A program made the translations under genes and the position numbers. A stretch of DNA of 21,293 bases from CALHKP01 sp963558075 (lineage in GTDB: Bacteria; Bacillota; Clostridia; Peptostreptococcales; Anaerovoracaceae). Under the pieces are notes generated by a model. That model saw only the letters and a list, made by a program, of their open reading frames with translations, ran no database searches and was not told where the DNA came from. Below, one piece after another: positions 8,040 through 16,800 of the stretch. The stretch covers positions 1 to 21,293 of the forward strand of contig CAUWFN010000003.1 of the NCBI GenBank assembly GCA_963558075.1, given 5' to 3'. Within the stretch, counting starts at the first letter, position 1; each line of letters opens with the position of its first letter.

Positions 8040-9401
8040 CTATGCCGCCAGCTTTTCTGCTTTGTTATTGTACCATCTCTTTTTGGTAAATATATAGCAA
8101 AGTGGTGTCAGATACATAAACACAGCAAATGGCATCGAATTATATTCTGCTCCCATGAATGCAAGTGGAACTGAGCAGCCGATGCACCATGGAATTATGC
8201 ACGAAATCAAAATTACTGAATTTTCCATGTCAATAGCAAGCTCGCCTCGGCTTCCTCCGCCGTCAAGATATGGCTTATCTAAAAGGTCGTTACACATGAG
8301 GGTTGCTATAGTCTGGTTACAGAAGATTGCAGATGTTCCTGTTGCCATGCAAAGCATCACGCCAAAGCGCCCTATCTTTGTTGTTGCATTATATAAAAGC
8401 TGCTGAAGCGAATCTAGCATTCCAGTGCCGCTGAAAATTCCAGAATATGCACAGGAAATTATCAAAATTATAACTACCTCTAGCATAGATACAAGCCCGC
8501 CGCCGTTTAGGATTCCTTTCATGCTTGTGCCTCCAACTACAAGAGAGGAAAATGCATCCTGGCCCTGAACGTGTCCGAAAATACAAGCTTTGATAAACTC
8601 TAAGGCAGATTCGTGCTGAACAAAAACAGCAACAACAAATGAGCATGCGATGCTAACATACATGGAGTTCATGATGCTTACCTTAAGCATAGGCAAAACT
8701 ATCATTACTACAGCCGGAATGAACACTACCCATGAAAGGGAAAATTCTGTTTCGAAGGCTGTAAACATAGCATCTTCTATATATCTTATTGGATTCTGAT
8801 ACGACAAAATCCCGTATACGACAAGAGTTATAACAAAAGGAATCATCCCTGTCTTTGCCATTATCTTCACATTGTCGTAAATATCAGTTTTTGTTACTCC
8901 TGCTACGAGATTTGCACTCGATGATACAGGAGAGTTTCTATCACCAAAGAATACACCGGACATCAGAACACCTGCTGTAATCACAGGGCTAACGCCGCCG
9001 CATCTTGCTAGGGTCATGAAAATGACTCCCACAGTTCCCGCAACGCCAAAAGACGTTCCAAGAGCGTAGCTTAAAACGCAAGATAGTAAAAATGCAATAA
9101 TCAGAAACAGTGAAGGCGTTATAAGCTTCATGCCGTAGTATACGAATACGGATACTGTTCCTGAAATTCTCCATGCCGCCGTAATAAACCCGATTACGCA
9201 CATTACCTGAATAACTACAATCGAATCTTTTGCACTCTTTGACCCCATACGTAAAACATCTCTAAGAGCAAAGCCTCTGTGAACTCCAACGCTTACAAAT
9301 CCGACGAATCCGATTAGAAGCGAAATCACCATAGTTATCCCATTTGCAATGCAGAAAATCATCGAGCCTATAAAAGCCGCAAAAGCAATTATGAGATCCA
9401 T
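8040..9401 (-). CDS. Na+/H+ antiporter, NhaC family
   Basis: A 453-residue polytopic membrane protein with roughly eleven or twelve hydrophobic segments. The segment at about 148-166 (SGVFFGDRNSPVSSSANL) matches the conserved NhaC-type GxxFGDxxSPxSxxxNL signature in the ion-translocating region. Family members exchange cytoplasmic Na+ for H+, and some relatives exchange organic acids or amino acids, so the substrate is inferred. Its ATG overlaps the stop of the upstream gene by one base (TAATG), giving strong translational coupling to the cysteine/acid-rich protein. This suggests that the two act together or need fixed stoichiometry. Short alternation of TM segments and small loops fills the whole length, and no truncation is apparent. 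Confidence 0.88.
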   Translation of the reverse strand: MDLIIAFAAFIGSMIFCIANGITMVISLLIGFVGFVSVGVHRGFALRDVLRMGSKSAKDSIVVIQVMCVIGFITAAWRISGTVSVFVYYGMKLITPSLFLIIAFLLSCVLSYALGTSFGVAGTVGVIFMTLARCGGVSPVITAGVLMSGVFFGDRNSPVSSSANLVAGVTKTDIYDNVKIMAKTGMIPFVITLVVYGILSYQNPIRYIEDAMFTAFETEFSLSWVVFIPAVVMIVLPMLKVSIMNSMYVSIACSFVVAVFVQHESALEFIKACIFGHVQGQDAFSSLVVGGTSMKGILNGGGLVSMLEVVIILIISCAYSGIFSGTGMLDSLQQLLYNATTKIGRFGVMLCMATGTSAIFCNQTIATLMCNDLLDKPYLDGGGSRGELAIDMENSVILISCIIPWCIGCSVPLAFMGAEYNSMPFAVFMYLTPLCYIFTKKRWYNNKAEKLAA

Positions 9402-10219
9402 TACTGCCCTGCCTTTTCTATTACCTTCGCTTTCTGCTCCGGCTTATCAAAAAGTTCCATCGCCATATTGTAGATGCTGTTTCTCATGCCATTTCTTTCG
9501 CTGTCGTAAGAAACGTAGTCGAGCACAACATCGAAGATAGCATCTTTTTGTTCTTCGTTACACTCTTTTAGAATGTCAGCAAGATAGTCTCTGCATACCA
9601 TTCCAAGGTCTGGGAATGAGAACAGTGAAACTGCATATTCTGCAGAAAGTGCCTCGTGCATTGCCGCAGAAACAAGGTCAAATGCAGAAAGCAGATGTCC
9701 CTTTTCTAGCATATCTGGCACATATCTATCTAAGAAGTCTACAATGTCAACCTCATAGTCGTCGTTAACTACATTAAAAGCAGTCTCGATTTCTTCATCA
9801 GTAAGCGGCTCTTCTTTTTCGTCTTCATCTTCATCAAAGCCATGCTCCTCAGAATCATCTTCTCCGCATCCTAAGTCATCATCAAAGTCATCAAACTCAT
9901 CCTGGTCTTCGCAAGATCCACAGCTTGAGCAGCTTGAGCAGCAGCCGCTGCAGCCACCTGACTCTTCTGAGTAAAAGCTTCTCATGATATCCTCAGATAG
10001 CTCAATTGCAGTCTGTCTATGAGTATCTGCAAGATCTGATAGCTCACTAAAGAACGAATACATGAACGCTTCGTCTATTTTCTTTGCATAGTTTAAAAAC
10101 AGCTCGTTTCTAAATTCTGCGCTTTCCTGAGCCTTGTTCATAATAATTTCGCAAAGCTCTTCTTTTGTAAGTTCACCAAGGACTTTCTCAAGCCCTTCAA
10201 ACACTATTTTATCTTCCAT
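9401..10219 (-). CDS. Unrecognised protein with a Cys-cluster and acidic insert
   Basis: I do not recognise a family with confidence. The 272-residue product has a helical N-terminal part (about 1-85), an insert at about 86-145, and a helical C-terminal part (about 145-272). The insert starts with a cysteine cluster of pattern CxxCCxxCxxCxxC (residues 90-103), then C118 within a run of Asp/Glu. The N-terminal segment (GLEKVLGELTKEELCEI) loosely recalls helical regions found in SWIM zinc-finger proteins, but no SWIM finger is present. The start is the ATG at 10219 with GGAGGAA upstream; a longer in-frame ATG at 10297 has no ribosome binding site. Its TAA overlaps the ATG of the NhaC-type gene. 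A metal-binding or ion-sensing role is speculation from composition and context. Confidence 0.75.
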   Translation of the reverse strand: MEDKIVFEGLEKVLGELTKEELCEIIMNKAQESAEFRNELFLNYAKKIDEAFMYSFFSELSDLADTHRQTAIELSEDIMRSFYSEESGGCSGCCSSCSSCGSCEDQDEFDDFDDDLGCGEDDSEEHGFDEDEDEKEEPLTDEEIETAFNVVNDDYEVDIVDFLDRYVPDMLEKGHLLSAFDLVSAAMHEALSAEYAVSLFSFPDLGMVCRDYLADILKECNEEQKDAIFDVVLDYVSYDSERNGMRNSIYNMAMELFDKPEQKAKVIEKAGQ

Positions 10220-10329
10220 AAAAATGTTCCTCCATTTCGTTATACTTATCCTTCTATTACAAGTTTCACAAACGTCGCAGGAAGTAAGCCCCGACATCTA
10301 AGGCATTAGCCGTATGAATCTAGTAACAC

Positions 10330-10358
10330 ATAATGATATAATAACAGATTTTTGTCAA
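10330..10358 (-). promoter_or_regulatory. Promoter of the Cys-rich protein / antiporter unit
   Basis: A perfect TTGACA (10353-10358) lies 17 bp from CATTAT (10330-10335), four of six matches to the -10 consensus, on the minus strand. The leader to the ATG at 10219 is about 100 nt. It contains a 6-bp hairpin (ATGTCG with CGACGT, plus positions 10272-10277 and 10292-10297). I could not assign it to a known riboswitch. Together with the terminator at 10440-10478 this accounts for the 307-bp gap between genes. Confidence 0.6.
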
Positions 10359-10439
10359 AACTTCTAGTTTTTTGCCGTGTTTTTGGCCTTTCTAACATCA
10401 TAGAAGCCTTGATTTTACGCACATTTAATTACACAAATC

Positions 10440-10478
10440 AAAACCGCTGCTCAAGGATAATCCCCGGGCAGCGGTTTT
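10440..10478 (-). terminator. Strong bidirectional-type terminator after the CNNM gene
   Basis: An 11-bp perfect stem (AAAACCGCTGC with GCAGCGGTTTT) encloses a 17-nt loop. It lies about 50 bp after the stop of the CNNM/CBS gene, which it should terminate. T-runs are present on both sides, the better one on the plus strand. Confidence 0.8.
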
Positions 10479-10526
10479 TTGGTTGTATGATTAAGTATAA
10501 TATGAAGACTTTTTTCGCATGTAGTT

Positions 10527-11849
10527 TTATTCCTCTACAGGAAGTACAACTAGAACTTTTCGGATTCGCTTTTCTTTTACTTCTACAGCCTGCATGATTA
10601 CGCCATCAATTGTAACCTCAAACTCCTCGTCATCAGCTGGAATATATCCAAGCTCTTCTAGCATTAATCCGGAAAGTGTATCATAGTTTTCTGTTTCAAG
10701 CTTCAGGTTAAGTTCTTCGTTTAAATCCTCGATTAGGACAGATCCTTCTACAAGGTATTCTCGGTCGCTTACTTTGCTGATTTCCACGATTTCCTCTTCG
10801 TGTTCATCAGTAATTTCACCCATAACCTCTTCGACAATGTCTTCTACAGTTACGATACCGGAAACGCCGCCGTACTCGTCAATCAGCACAGCCATGCGGT
10901 TTTTTGTTCTTTGCATTTCGCGCAGAAGCTCGTCTATAGTTTTCCCGTCAGGAACATAGAACGCCGGTCTTAGCATTCCTCTGACATCAAGCTTGTCCAA
11001 AGGTGTCTTTCTAAGTTTAATAATAAGATCCTTCACATGGAGCACTCCGATGATGTTATCAATCTGCTCCTCGTATACTGGGATTTTCGAATATCTGCTA
11101 TCAAGAATCTCATCTATGACATCGCCGGGCAGATCTTCTATATCCACTGCATATACGTCTCGTCTTGGAATCATTACATCTGTTGCAACCTTATCATCAA
11201 AGGTGAATATAGATGTAATCATGTCCTTTTCTATTTCGTTGAAAACCCCTTTTTCACTTGCTGTTTTCAGCATTTTTTTGATTTCTTCTTCGCTGACTGT
11301 CTCCTCGAGATTATCAGTTTTCATTCCTATCAAATGAAGGAATCCGTTCGTCGAAAGAGAAAGAAGCTTGATAAACGGTGAGAGAATCTTTGATATTATA
11401 TATACCGGTGTCACCGCAATCATGCTCAGGCTTTCTGCCTTTTGCAGCGCAATTCTCTTTGGTACAAGCTCACCGAAAACAAGAGTTACGTAAGACAGGA
11501 TAATCGTTACGATTACTACTGCTAAAGTGTTACTGTACGGAATTCCAAATTCGGTCATCTTAGCTCCCAGAACCTGTGAAATACCGGTTGCCGCCGACGC
11601 ACTAGAAAAGAATCCCGCAAGAGTTATAGCCACCTGAATCGTCGATAGAAATTTTGTTGAATCATCGAACAAAGTCAGCAAAAGGCGCGCCCTCTTGTTC
11701 CCCTCTTCGGCAAGCATCTCTACTCTGTTTTTGTTTACTGATACTACTGCCATCTCCGCACCTGCGAAGAATGCATTCACCAAAGTAAGAAATGCAAGAA
11801 ATACTAACTGAATTAAAATGCTGTTCCCTCCAGGGTCACTCGTGTCCAT
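10527..11849 (-). CDS. CNNM/CBS-domain ion transporter (CorC/TlyC 'hemolysin' family)
   Basis: The 440-residue protein has the three-part family layout: a CNNM (DUF21) membrane domain with about four hydrophobic segments (about 8-185), a CBS pair (about 215-340, with DVMIPRRDVYAVD and IDEYGGVSGIVTVEDIVEEVMGEI), and a C-terminal CorC_HlyC domain (about 355-436). Proteins of this family have been linked to Mg2+ or Co2+ export and Na+-coupled Mg2+ transport. The old label 'hemolysin' is not supported for most members. The ATG at 11849 follows GGAGG at good spacing. It has its own promoter far upstream (about 12007) and a strong terminator after it, so it is probably monocistronic. Confidence 0.93.
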   Translation of the reverse strand: MDTSDPGGNSILIQLVFLAFLTLVNAFFAGAEMAVVSVNKNRVEMLAEEGNKRARLLLTLFDDSTKFLSTIQVAITLAGFFSSASAATGISQVLGAKMTEFGIPYSNTLAVVIVTIILSYVTLVFGELVPKRIALQKAESLSMIAVTPVYIISKILSPFIKLLSLSTNGFLHLIGMKTDNLEETVSEEEIKKMLKTASEKGVFNEIEKDMITSIFTFDDKVATDVMIPRRDVYAVDIEDLPGDVIDEILDSRYSKIPVYEEQIDNIIGVLHVKDLIIKLRKTPLDKLDVRGMLRPAFYVPDGKTIDELLREMQRTKNRMAVLIDEYGGVSGIVTVEDIVEEVMGEITDEHEEEIVEISKVSDREYLVEGSVLIEDLNEELNLKLETENYDTLSGLMLEELGYIPADDEEFEVTIDGVIMQAVEVKEKRIRKVLVVLPVEE

Positions 11850-12000
11850 TGTTTATTTACCTCCATTTTTTGCTTTTGCAGACAAAGTTCTGTGTGTTTC
11901 GATAGCTCGCGCCGCAAATTGCTCTACTTATCGCCTGGCGCCGCAAGTCCCTTTGCCACATCAAAATCTCTGCTGCAAGATTTCTTGATTTGAAATTAAT
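11850..12000 (-). promoter_or_regulatory. Long GC-rich leader of the CNNM gene
   Basis: This is about 150 nt of transcribed leader. It contains two copies of TTGCGGCGC on the minus strand (plus-strand copies near 11909-11917 and 11938-11946) and several short self-complementary segments, including CGATA with TATCG and CAAAG with CTTTG. It is noticeably more GC-rich than neighbouring intergenic DNA, which suggests a folded RNA. It does not match the Mg2+ M-box or the yybP-ykoY motif as far as I can see. Confidence 0.4.
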
Positions 12001-12006
12001 GATACG

Positions 12007-12039
12007 ATTATATTACCCGCTTGTGTAATAAACAAGCGA
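12007..12039 (-). promoter_or_regulatory. Promoter and overlapping operator-like palindrome of the CNNM gene
   Basis: Minus-strand TTGTTT (12030-12035) and TATAAT (12007-12012) are 17 bp apart. The inverted repeat CGCTTGT-n7-ACAAGCG (12019-12039) covers the -35 box, a usual place for a repressor site. Confidence 0.6.
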
Positions 12040-12117
12040 TTTTTGATGAAGATACAGTGAAATCATGGGCTTAATTTAGTATTAGAAATAGCTAAACAGA
12101 TGACTTTAACTTGGGTT

Positions 12118-12296
12118 TATCGAAAAGTCATAAAGTTATGCGGAAAATCATATTGAAAAGTCATGATTTTTACCACTAAATATTATTGAAAAGTCATAGA
12201 ATATGGCGGCAAAATCTATTGAAAAGTTTGTTTTTTAGGCATATAATTATATTGAAAAGTCATGAAATCTAACCCAAATTTATATTGAAAAGTCAT
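12118..12296 (+). repeat. Six 14-bp repeats at an exact 33-bp period
   Basis: Copies of TATTGAAAAGTCAT start at 12118, 12151, 12184, 12217, 12250 and 12283, each exactly 33 bp apart. Copy 1 reads TATCGAAAAGTCAT. Copy 4 keeps TATTGAAAAGT but ends TTG instead of CAT. The others are identical. The five 19-bp spacers differ. An inverted partial copy (ATGACTTT, 12100-12107) precedes the array. The array occupies most of the gap between the divergent CNNM and ATPase genes and ends 31 bp before the ATPase ATG. Confidence 0.9.
12219..12247 (+). promoter_or_regulatory. Promoter of the ATPase gene, embedded in the repeat array
   Basis: TTGAAA (12219-12224), the core of repeat 4, and TATAAT (12242-12247), in the spacer after it, are exactly 17 bp apart. 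Transcription would start near 12254. Repeats 1-3 then lie upstream of the promoter and repeats 5-6 in the transcribed leader. Only copy 4 has a good -10 box at the right distance and only copy 4 has lost the CAT end. Confidence 0.65.
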
Positions 12297-12327
12297 TTTC
12301 GTTGGTTTTAACGAAAGGAGAATCCAT

Positions 12328-13680
12328 ATGCTTTATCGAAAAATAGAAAGTCTCATTACAGAGCACCTTAAGTCAGACACATCCAAAATACTTCTTATCG
12401 ATGGCGCAAGACAAATCGGCAAAACATATATAATAAGGCATGCAGGAAAAAAATTATTCGAAAACTTCATAGAAATCAATATGATAGAAGATTCTCTAGG
12501 CAACAGACTATTTGATAATATAAAATCCGTTGACGATTTCTATCTTCAGCTAAGCATGCTTCACGGGGACATGATGAAAGAAAAAGAAAACACCTTGATA
12601 TTCATTGACGAAATCCAGGCTTACCCAGAGCTTCTTACACTTCTAAAATTTCTTGCACAGGATAATAGATTCACATATATCGCTAGTGGCTCACTTCTTG
12701 GCGTAACCCTTTCTCAAACATCATCCATACCTATTGGGAGTATCCGAAAGGTCAGAATGTTTCCTTTGGATTTTGAGGAATTTCTCTATGCAAATGGGCT
12801 CAATGAATTCGCTATAGCTGCAATGCGAAACAAATTTCAGAGGCTTGAATCACTAGAGCCATCTATGCACACCAAAATGTTGGATTTGTTCAAAAAATAT
12901 TTGCTCGTAGGTGGAATGCCGGATGCAGTGAATGCCTACATTGAAGATAAAAACATTGTACCTGTCCGCGAAATACAAGATGAAATTCGCGAATATTATG
13001 CAGCAGATGCAGCAAAATATGATGACGAAAATAGACTAAAAATAAGGCGTATATATGAGCTCATACCATCAAACATGGAAAACAAAAAGAAGCGTGTAGT
13101 AGCCAAAAATATAGAGAACAAAAAAGGCAAAACCTTCCTCGACTACAAGGATGAGTTTGAATATCTTGTAAGCGCCGGAATCGCCTTAAACGTTCAGGCA
13201 GTATCAACTCCTGTTTTTCCTCTCATAGAATCAGGCGCAAAAAATCTGCTCAAATTATATATGAATGATGTAGGTATCCTCACCGGAATGCTTTATGGAA
13301 AAAATATACGTGCAATCCTTGACGATGTACGAAGCATAAATCTAGGTTCAGTTTACGAAACAGCAGTTGCCAGCGAGCTCATCGCTCACGGATATAAACT
13401 GTACTATTATGACAACAGAAGCAAAGGCGAGGTTGATTATCTGATCGATGACTACGACAGCCTCTCTGTAGTGCCAATAGAAGTAAAATCCGGAAAAGAT
13501 TATACTGTGCACAGCGCCCTTAGCAAGTTTGTATCTAACGATGACTATAGCATAAAAAAGGCGTTCGTTGTGTCAAATGAGCGCGAGGTAATTGTAAAAG
13601 ATAAAATCACCTACATACCTATATATTACATCATGTTTTTTGATGCCAATCAAAGCACCTGCAATACAAGTCTCGAGTAA
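12328..13680 (+). CDS. AAA-family ATPase with DUF4143-type C-terminal domain
   Basis: The only plus-strand gene in the window; 450 residues. The N-terminal ATPase domain has Walker A DGARQIGKT (25-33), Walker B LIFIDEIQ (90-97) and a sensor-like ASGS (119-122). The C-terminal part fits DUF4143 and resembles a PD-(D/E)xK nuclease fold: E344, GEVDYLI (D370) and IEVKSG (E385, K387). This family is widespread, often strain-variable and of largely unknown function; defence or mobile-element roles have been suggested for relatives. The ATG follows AAAGGAG at 7 bp. The coding region is more A-rich than its neighbours and the gene is isolated, so it may be an acquired cargo gene. The repeat array upstream is probably its control region. 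It converges on the surface-protein gene at a shared terminator. Confidence 0.9.
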   Translation: MLYRKIESLITEHLKSDTSKILLIDGARQIGKTYIIRHAGKKLFENFIEINMIEDSLGNRLFDNIKSVDDFYLQLSMLHGDMMKEKENTLIFIDEIQAYPELLTLLKFLAQDNRFTYIASGSLLGVTLSQTSSIPIGSIRKVRMFPLDFEEFLYANGLNEFAIAAMRNKFQRLESLEPSMHTKMLDLFKKYLLVGGMPDAVNAYIEDKNIVPVREIQDEIREYYAADAAKYDDENRLKIRRIYELIPSNMENKKKRVVAKNIENKKGKTFLDYKDEFEYLVSAGIALNVQAVSTPVFPLIESGAKNLLKLYMNDVGILTGMLYGKNIRAILDDVRSINLGSVYETAVASELIAHGYKLYYYDNRSKGEVDYLIDDYDSLSVVPIEVKSGKDYTVHSALSKFVSNDDYSIKKAFVVSNEREVIVKDKITYIPIYYIMFFDANQSTCNTSLE

Positions 13681-13682
13681 AT

Positions 13683-13823
13683 CTACAAAAAACACCCATA
13701 AACAAGTTAAGTCTACGGGTGTTTTTCTTTTTACCAATTTCAATGCATTAAGTCTAGCTAGCCAGCTACTTGCTACAAGGCACAAGACCTTGACATCGAA
13801 ATACTTTTTTACTTTTATGCATT
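13683..13823. repeat. Diverged direct repeat, copy 1
   Basis: Two blocks, 13683-13732 (terminator block) and 13767-13823, are each about 85-90% identical by eye to 18851-18899 and 18931-18987. The middle 30-35 bp are unrelated. Block B includes the last codons and stop of the surface-protein gene. The two copies stand in the same orientation on either side of that gene and its riboswitch leader. Confidence 0.8.
13688..13726. terminator. Bidirectional terminator between converging genes
   Basis: AAAAACACCC (13688-13697) pairs with GGGTGTTTTT (13717-13726), 10 bp, followed by CTTTTT on the plus strand and a T-run on the minus strand. It should end both the ATPase and the surface-protein transcripts. 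Confidence 0.85.
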
Positions 13824-16800
13824 CTTTTTTCTTCTGATTGCTAGTATTCCAAGTCCGCATACAGAAACTAGAAGTACTGGAAGGTTCATATCTGAAGTAT
13901 CTCCAGTTTGAACTGCACCATCCTGTGAATTCTGTCCTACTGGAGGGTTCTGCCCCTGGTTTCCGTTTCCACCTGCATTTTCGCCCTGGCTTCCTGGTAC
14001 ATCTGTATCGCCGCCTGAAGGAGTTACAGGTTTCTCTGGATTTGGGTCCGGCGCTGGCACTGGAGGCTCAGGCTTTTCTGGGTCTGGATCTGGCGCTGGC
14101 ACTGGAGGCTCAGGCTTTTCTGGGTCTGGATCCGGCGCTGGCACTGGTGGCTCAGGTTTTTCTGGGTCTGGGTCCGGTGCTGGCACTGGTGGCTCAGGCT
14201 TTTCTGGGTCTGGACCTGGCTGTGGACCTGGGTCTGGCTTTCCTTCCTCATTTTTAAATACAAGGGTATATTCCTTTTCAGCCCACTTGTCATTCAGTGT
14301 ATTTTTAACACCATCATTTACAACAATTTTTACAGTAGTCTCATCGCCCTTAACATCAACTTTTGATACTCCGTCTTTTGCCTTCTGTCCGTTTACTGTT
14401 ACTTCAGCATTTGGAATTTCTGGTGCAAATCTCAGAGTAACGCTTTCTAAGATTTCCGGTTTTTCGATTACGTAATCGCTTTGTCCCTCAACTAGAGCAA
14501 ACTTTTCTATCTCGTCAATTGATAGAGCCTTTAGATTTCCTGTGTATTCTCTAAGAACAAAGCTTATCTCGACGTCCTTTGTCACCTGAGAATCTCTAAG
14601 GTGTGTCAGCTTCGCCTTGAATGTTACAGGAAGAGATTTTCCCTGAGGACGCTTTGATATTTTGAACGCCTCTACATATCCTGTTTCAAAATCGTTTCCG
14701 TTGTGAACGTTAACATATTCTGGAGCACTGCTTGATATCCAGTCGATTCTTACATCGCTTCCCTTGGCATCCTTTGACCATGTTATATTATCGCTTCCGA
14801 TTTTCGCATAAGAAACCTCTTCAAAATCGGTATAAACATTTTCTGGGTCTATATTTGCTCCTTTGATACCATCAAAGAGTTTAGCCGCAGTTTTTTCTAC
14901 ATCTTTTCTGCTTACGCTAAGAGGATCTGCTATTACACCCTCATAGGCTTCTAGCTTTTCGTGGCCTTTTATAGAAGCCTTATCCGCCTTATCAAGTCCG
15001 TGATACTGGTTCCAAAGTTCCGAAGCTTTTTCTACATCGGCTCTTGTAGCATCCTTAGAGTCATCTGGAAGCTTTGCGATTTCATTTTCCAGATACTCGC
15101 GGCTTGCAACAGTTACCTGGATATTATTTGTAACCTTTGTTCCTGCATTCTTGCTGTCTTCATCGCTTACAGAAACTGTGAATCTGCAAAATCCATTTTC
15201 GAGTGCAAGCTTTGATGTGAATTTACCTGTTACATCTGTACCTGCAATTAGAACAGATGCGCCTTTGTTGACAGGAACTGCTTTGATGTCAGCTTCTTCA
15301 AGAGTTTTTTCTGTCAGAACTGAGTATGACTTCTCGCCCTCGCCGATAGATGTTTTGATGTCTTTTCCTGCAACAGTCAGTTTTTCCATATCGGCATTAA
15401 CTTTTCTTACAGTAAACTCGATAGAAACGTCCTGCTCCTTAAGCTTCTGAAGCTTCTCGTTATCCTTATAAAGCTCTGCATATCTCTGAAGCTGCATGCT
15501 CTCTATGCTATGAGTTGCAACAACCCTAGTATCTTCTTTTGGTCTATTTTTTAGGACCATATTTACAGAGTCAAACAGGCCTTTGTCGCCGCTTACATAC
15601 TGAACGTCCCAGCCCTCGTTTGAAGGGAAGTGAAGACCACAGTAAAGAGTTTCTCTGGAGTTTTCGGCCCACTCAAGCTCGCCGTTTTCTCCGTAGCGAA
15701 CCTCATATAATGTATCCTTTAGGCTGTCTGTAACATTGTCAGCATCAAAATTGCTGCCCTTAAGTCCGTCGAATAGATTTTCTTTTGCCTCCTTAAGAAG
15801 CGAAAGCTCCTCGTCGATTTCCGCTTCTGTCAGTGCAGGAATCTTTACAACAAAATCGCGGCTTACGCTGATTCCGTTCTTTGTTAAAGTATAAGTAAGT
15901 GTAACTTCTTTTGTCTTTCCGCCCACATCAGCTCGTACAGGTTCGCATGTATATTTGTATTTCACATTCATGTCCTGTGCCTTGTCTGCTGTAACATTTG
16001 CCTTAACTTCTTTCCATGGAAGATTTTCTAGACTCACAATGTTTGGCAGGTTAAAAGTATATCTTACATTGTCTTTTGCATAGTCATCAGCAAAGCTTAC
16101 GCCCGGCTTTTTCATCTGGCTGTAGCTTATGTATTCTGGTTTGAGATATTTATTTAGATATCCCTCAAGTTCAGCAGCCGTATTCTTTTCTGCATCTATT
16201 TCGCCCTGGCTTCTTAGGGTTATAGTCACAGTCACGTTCTTCTTTGCCTCTGGGTTTGCTGTTTCAGATGCAACAAAATTCAGCTTGACGTCTGTTCTCT
16301 CTTCTGGGAATTTTATAATTTCCAAAGTATCAGTTCCAACCTTTATAAGCTCAGGATGGTCTGTGTCCTTTAGCTCCACCTTAACCTGGGAAGTTCTCTC
16401 TGAACCCCACCATCTATCAAAGCTTCCATCTTCGTGGACTCTTGCATAGAAAGGATTGCTTTCGTTTGCATCCTTTGGCAGGCTCAGCTGTTTTGATATT
16501 TCCCCTTTGTCTGCATTTTCGCCTTTGATTGCATCAAAGAGAAGCTGAGGAGTTATCGCATTTAGCACCTTTGATTCTGAAGATTTTAGAACGACAGGAA
16601 GCTTAACTGTCTTCTCATTTTCTGAATTTTTCAGGTCCTTTAGCTTGAATGTCAAGTTAACTGTAGTATCCTTTGTTGGGAATTTTGTAATTTTAAGTGT
16701 GTCTGTTGCAACCTTTACGAGTTCAGGATGGTCTGTCTCTGTGATTTTTACCTCGACCTGTGAATCGCGAGGGTTTGCCCACCATTTATCAAAGCTTCCA

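Noticed and set aside
10220..10297. N-terminal extension of the Cys-rich protein
   Set aside because: GGAGGAA lies at good spacing before the ATG at 10219, and the upstream ATG sits in a hairpin without such a site.
12118..12296. CRISPR array
   Set aside because: The conserved unit is only 14 bp and the spacers 19 bp, and no cas gene is near. One repeat doubles as a promoter element.
12118..12296. 11-residue repeat peptide on the minus strand (each unit starts MTFQ)
   Set aside because: The 33-bp period keeps frame, but stop codons interrupt at repeats 1, 3 and 4, and no ribosome binding site is seen. DNA-level constraint explains the pattern better.
13573..13860. Short minus-strand frame across the end of the ATPase gene
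   Set aside because: It overlaps the terminator and the ends of two well-supported genes and has no recognisable content.
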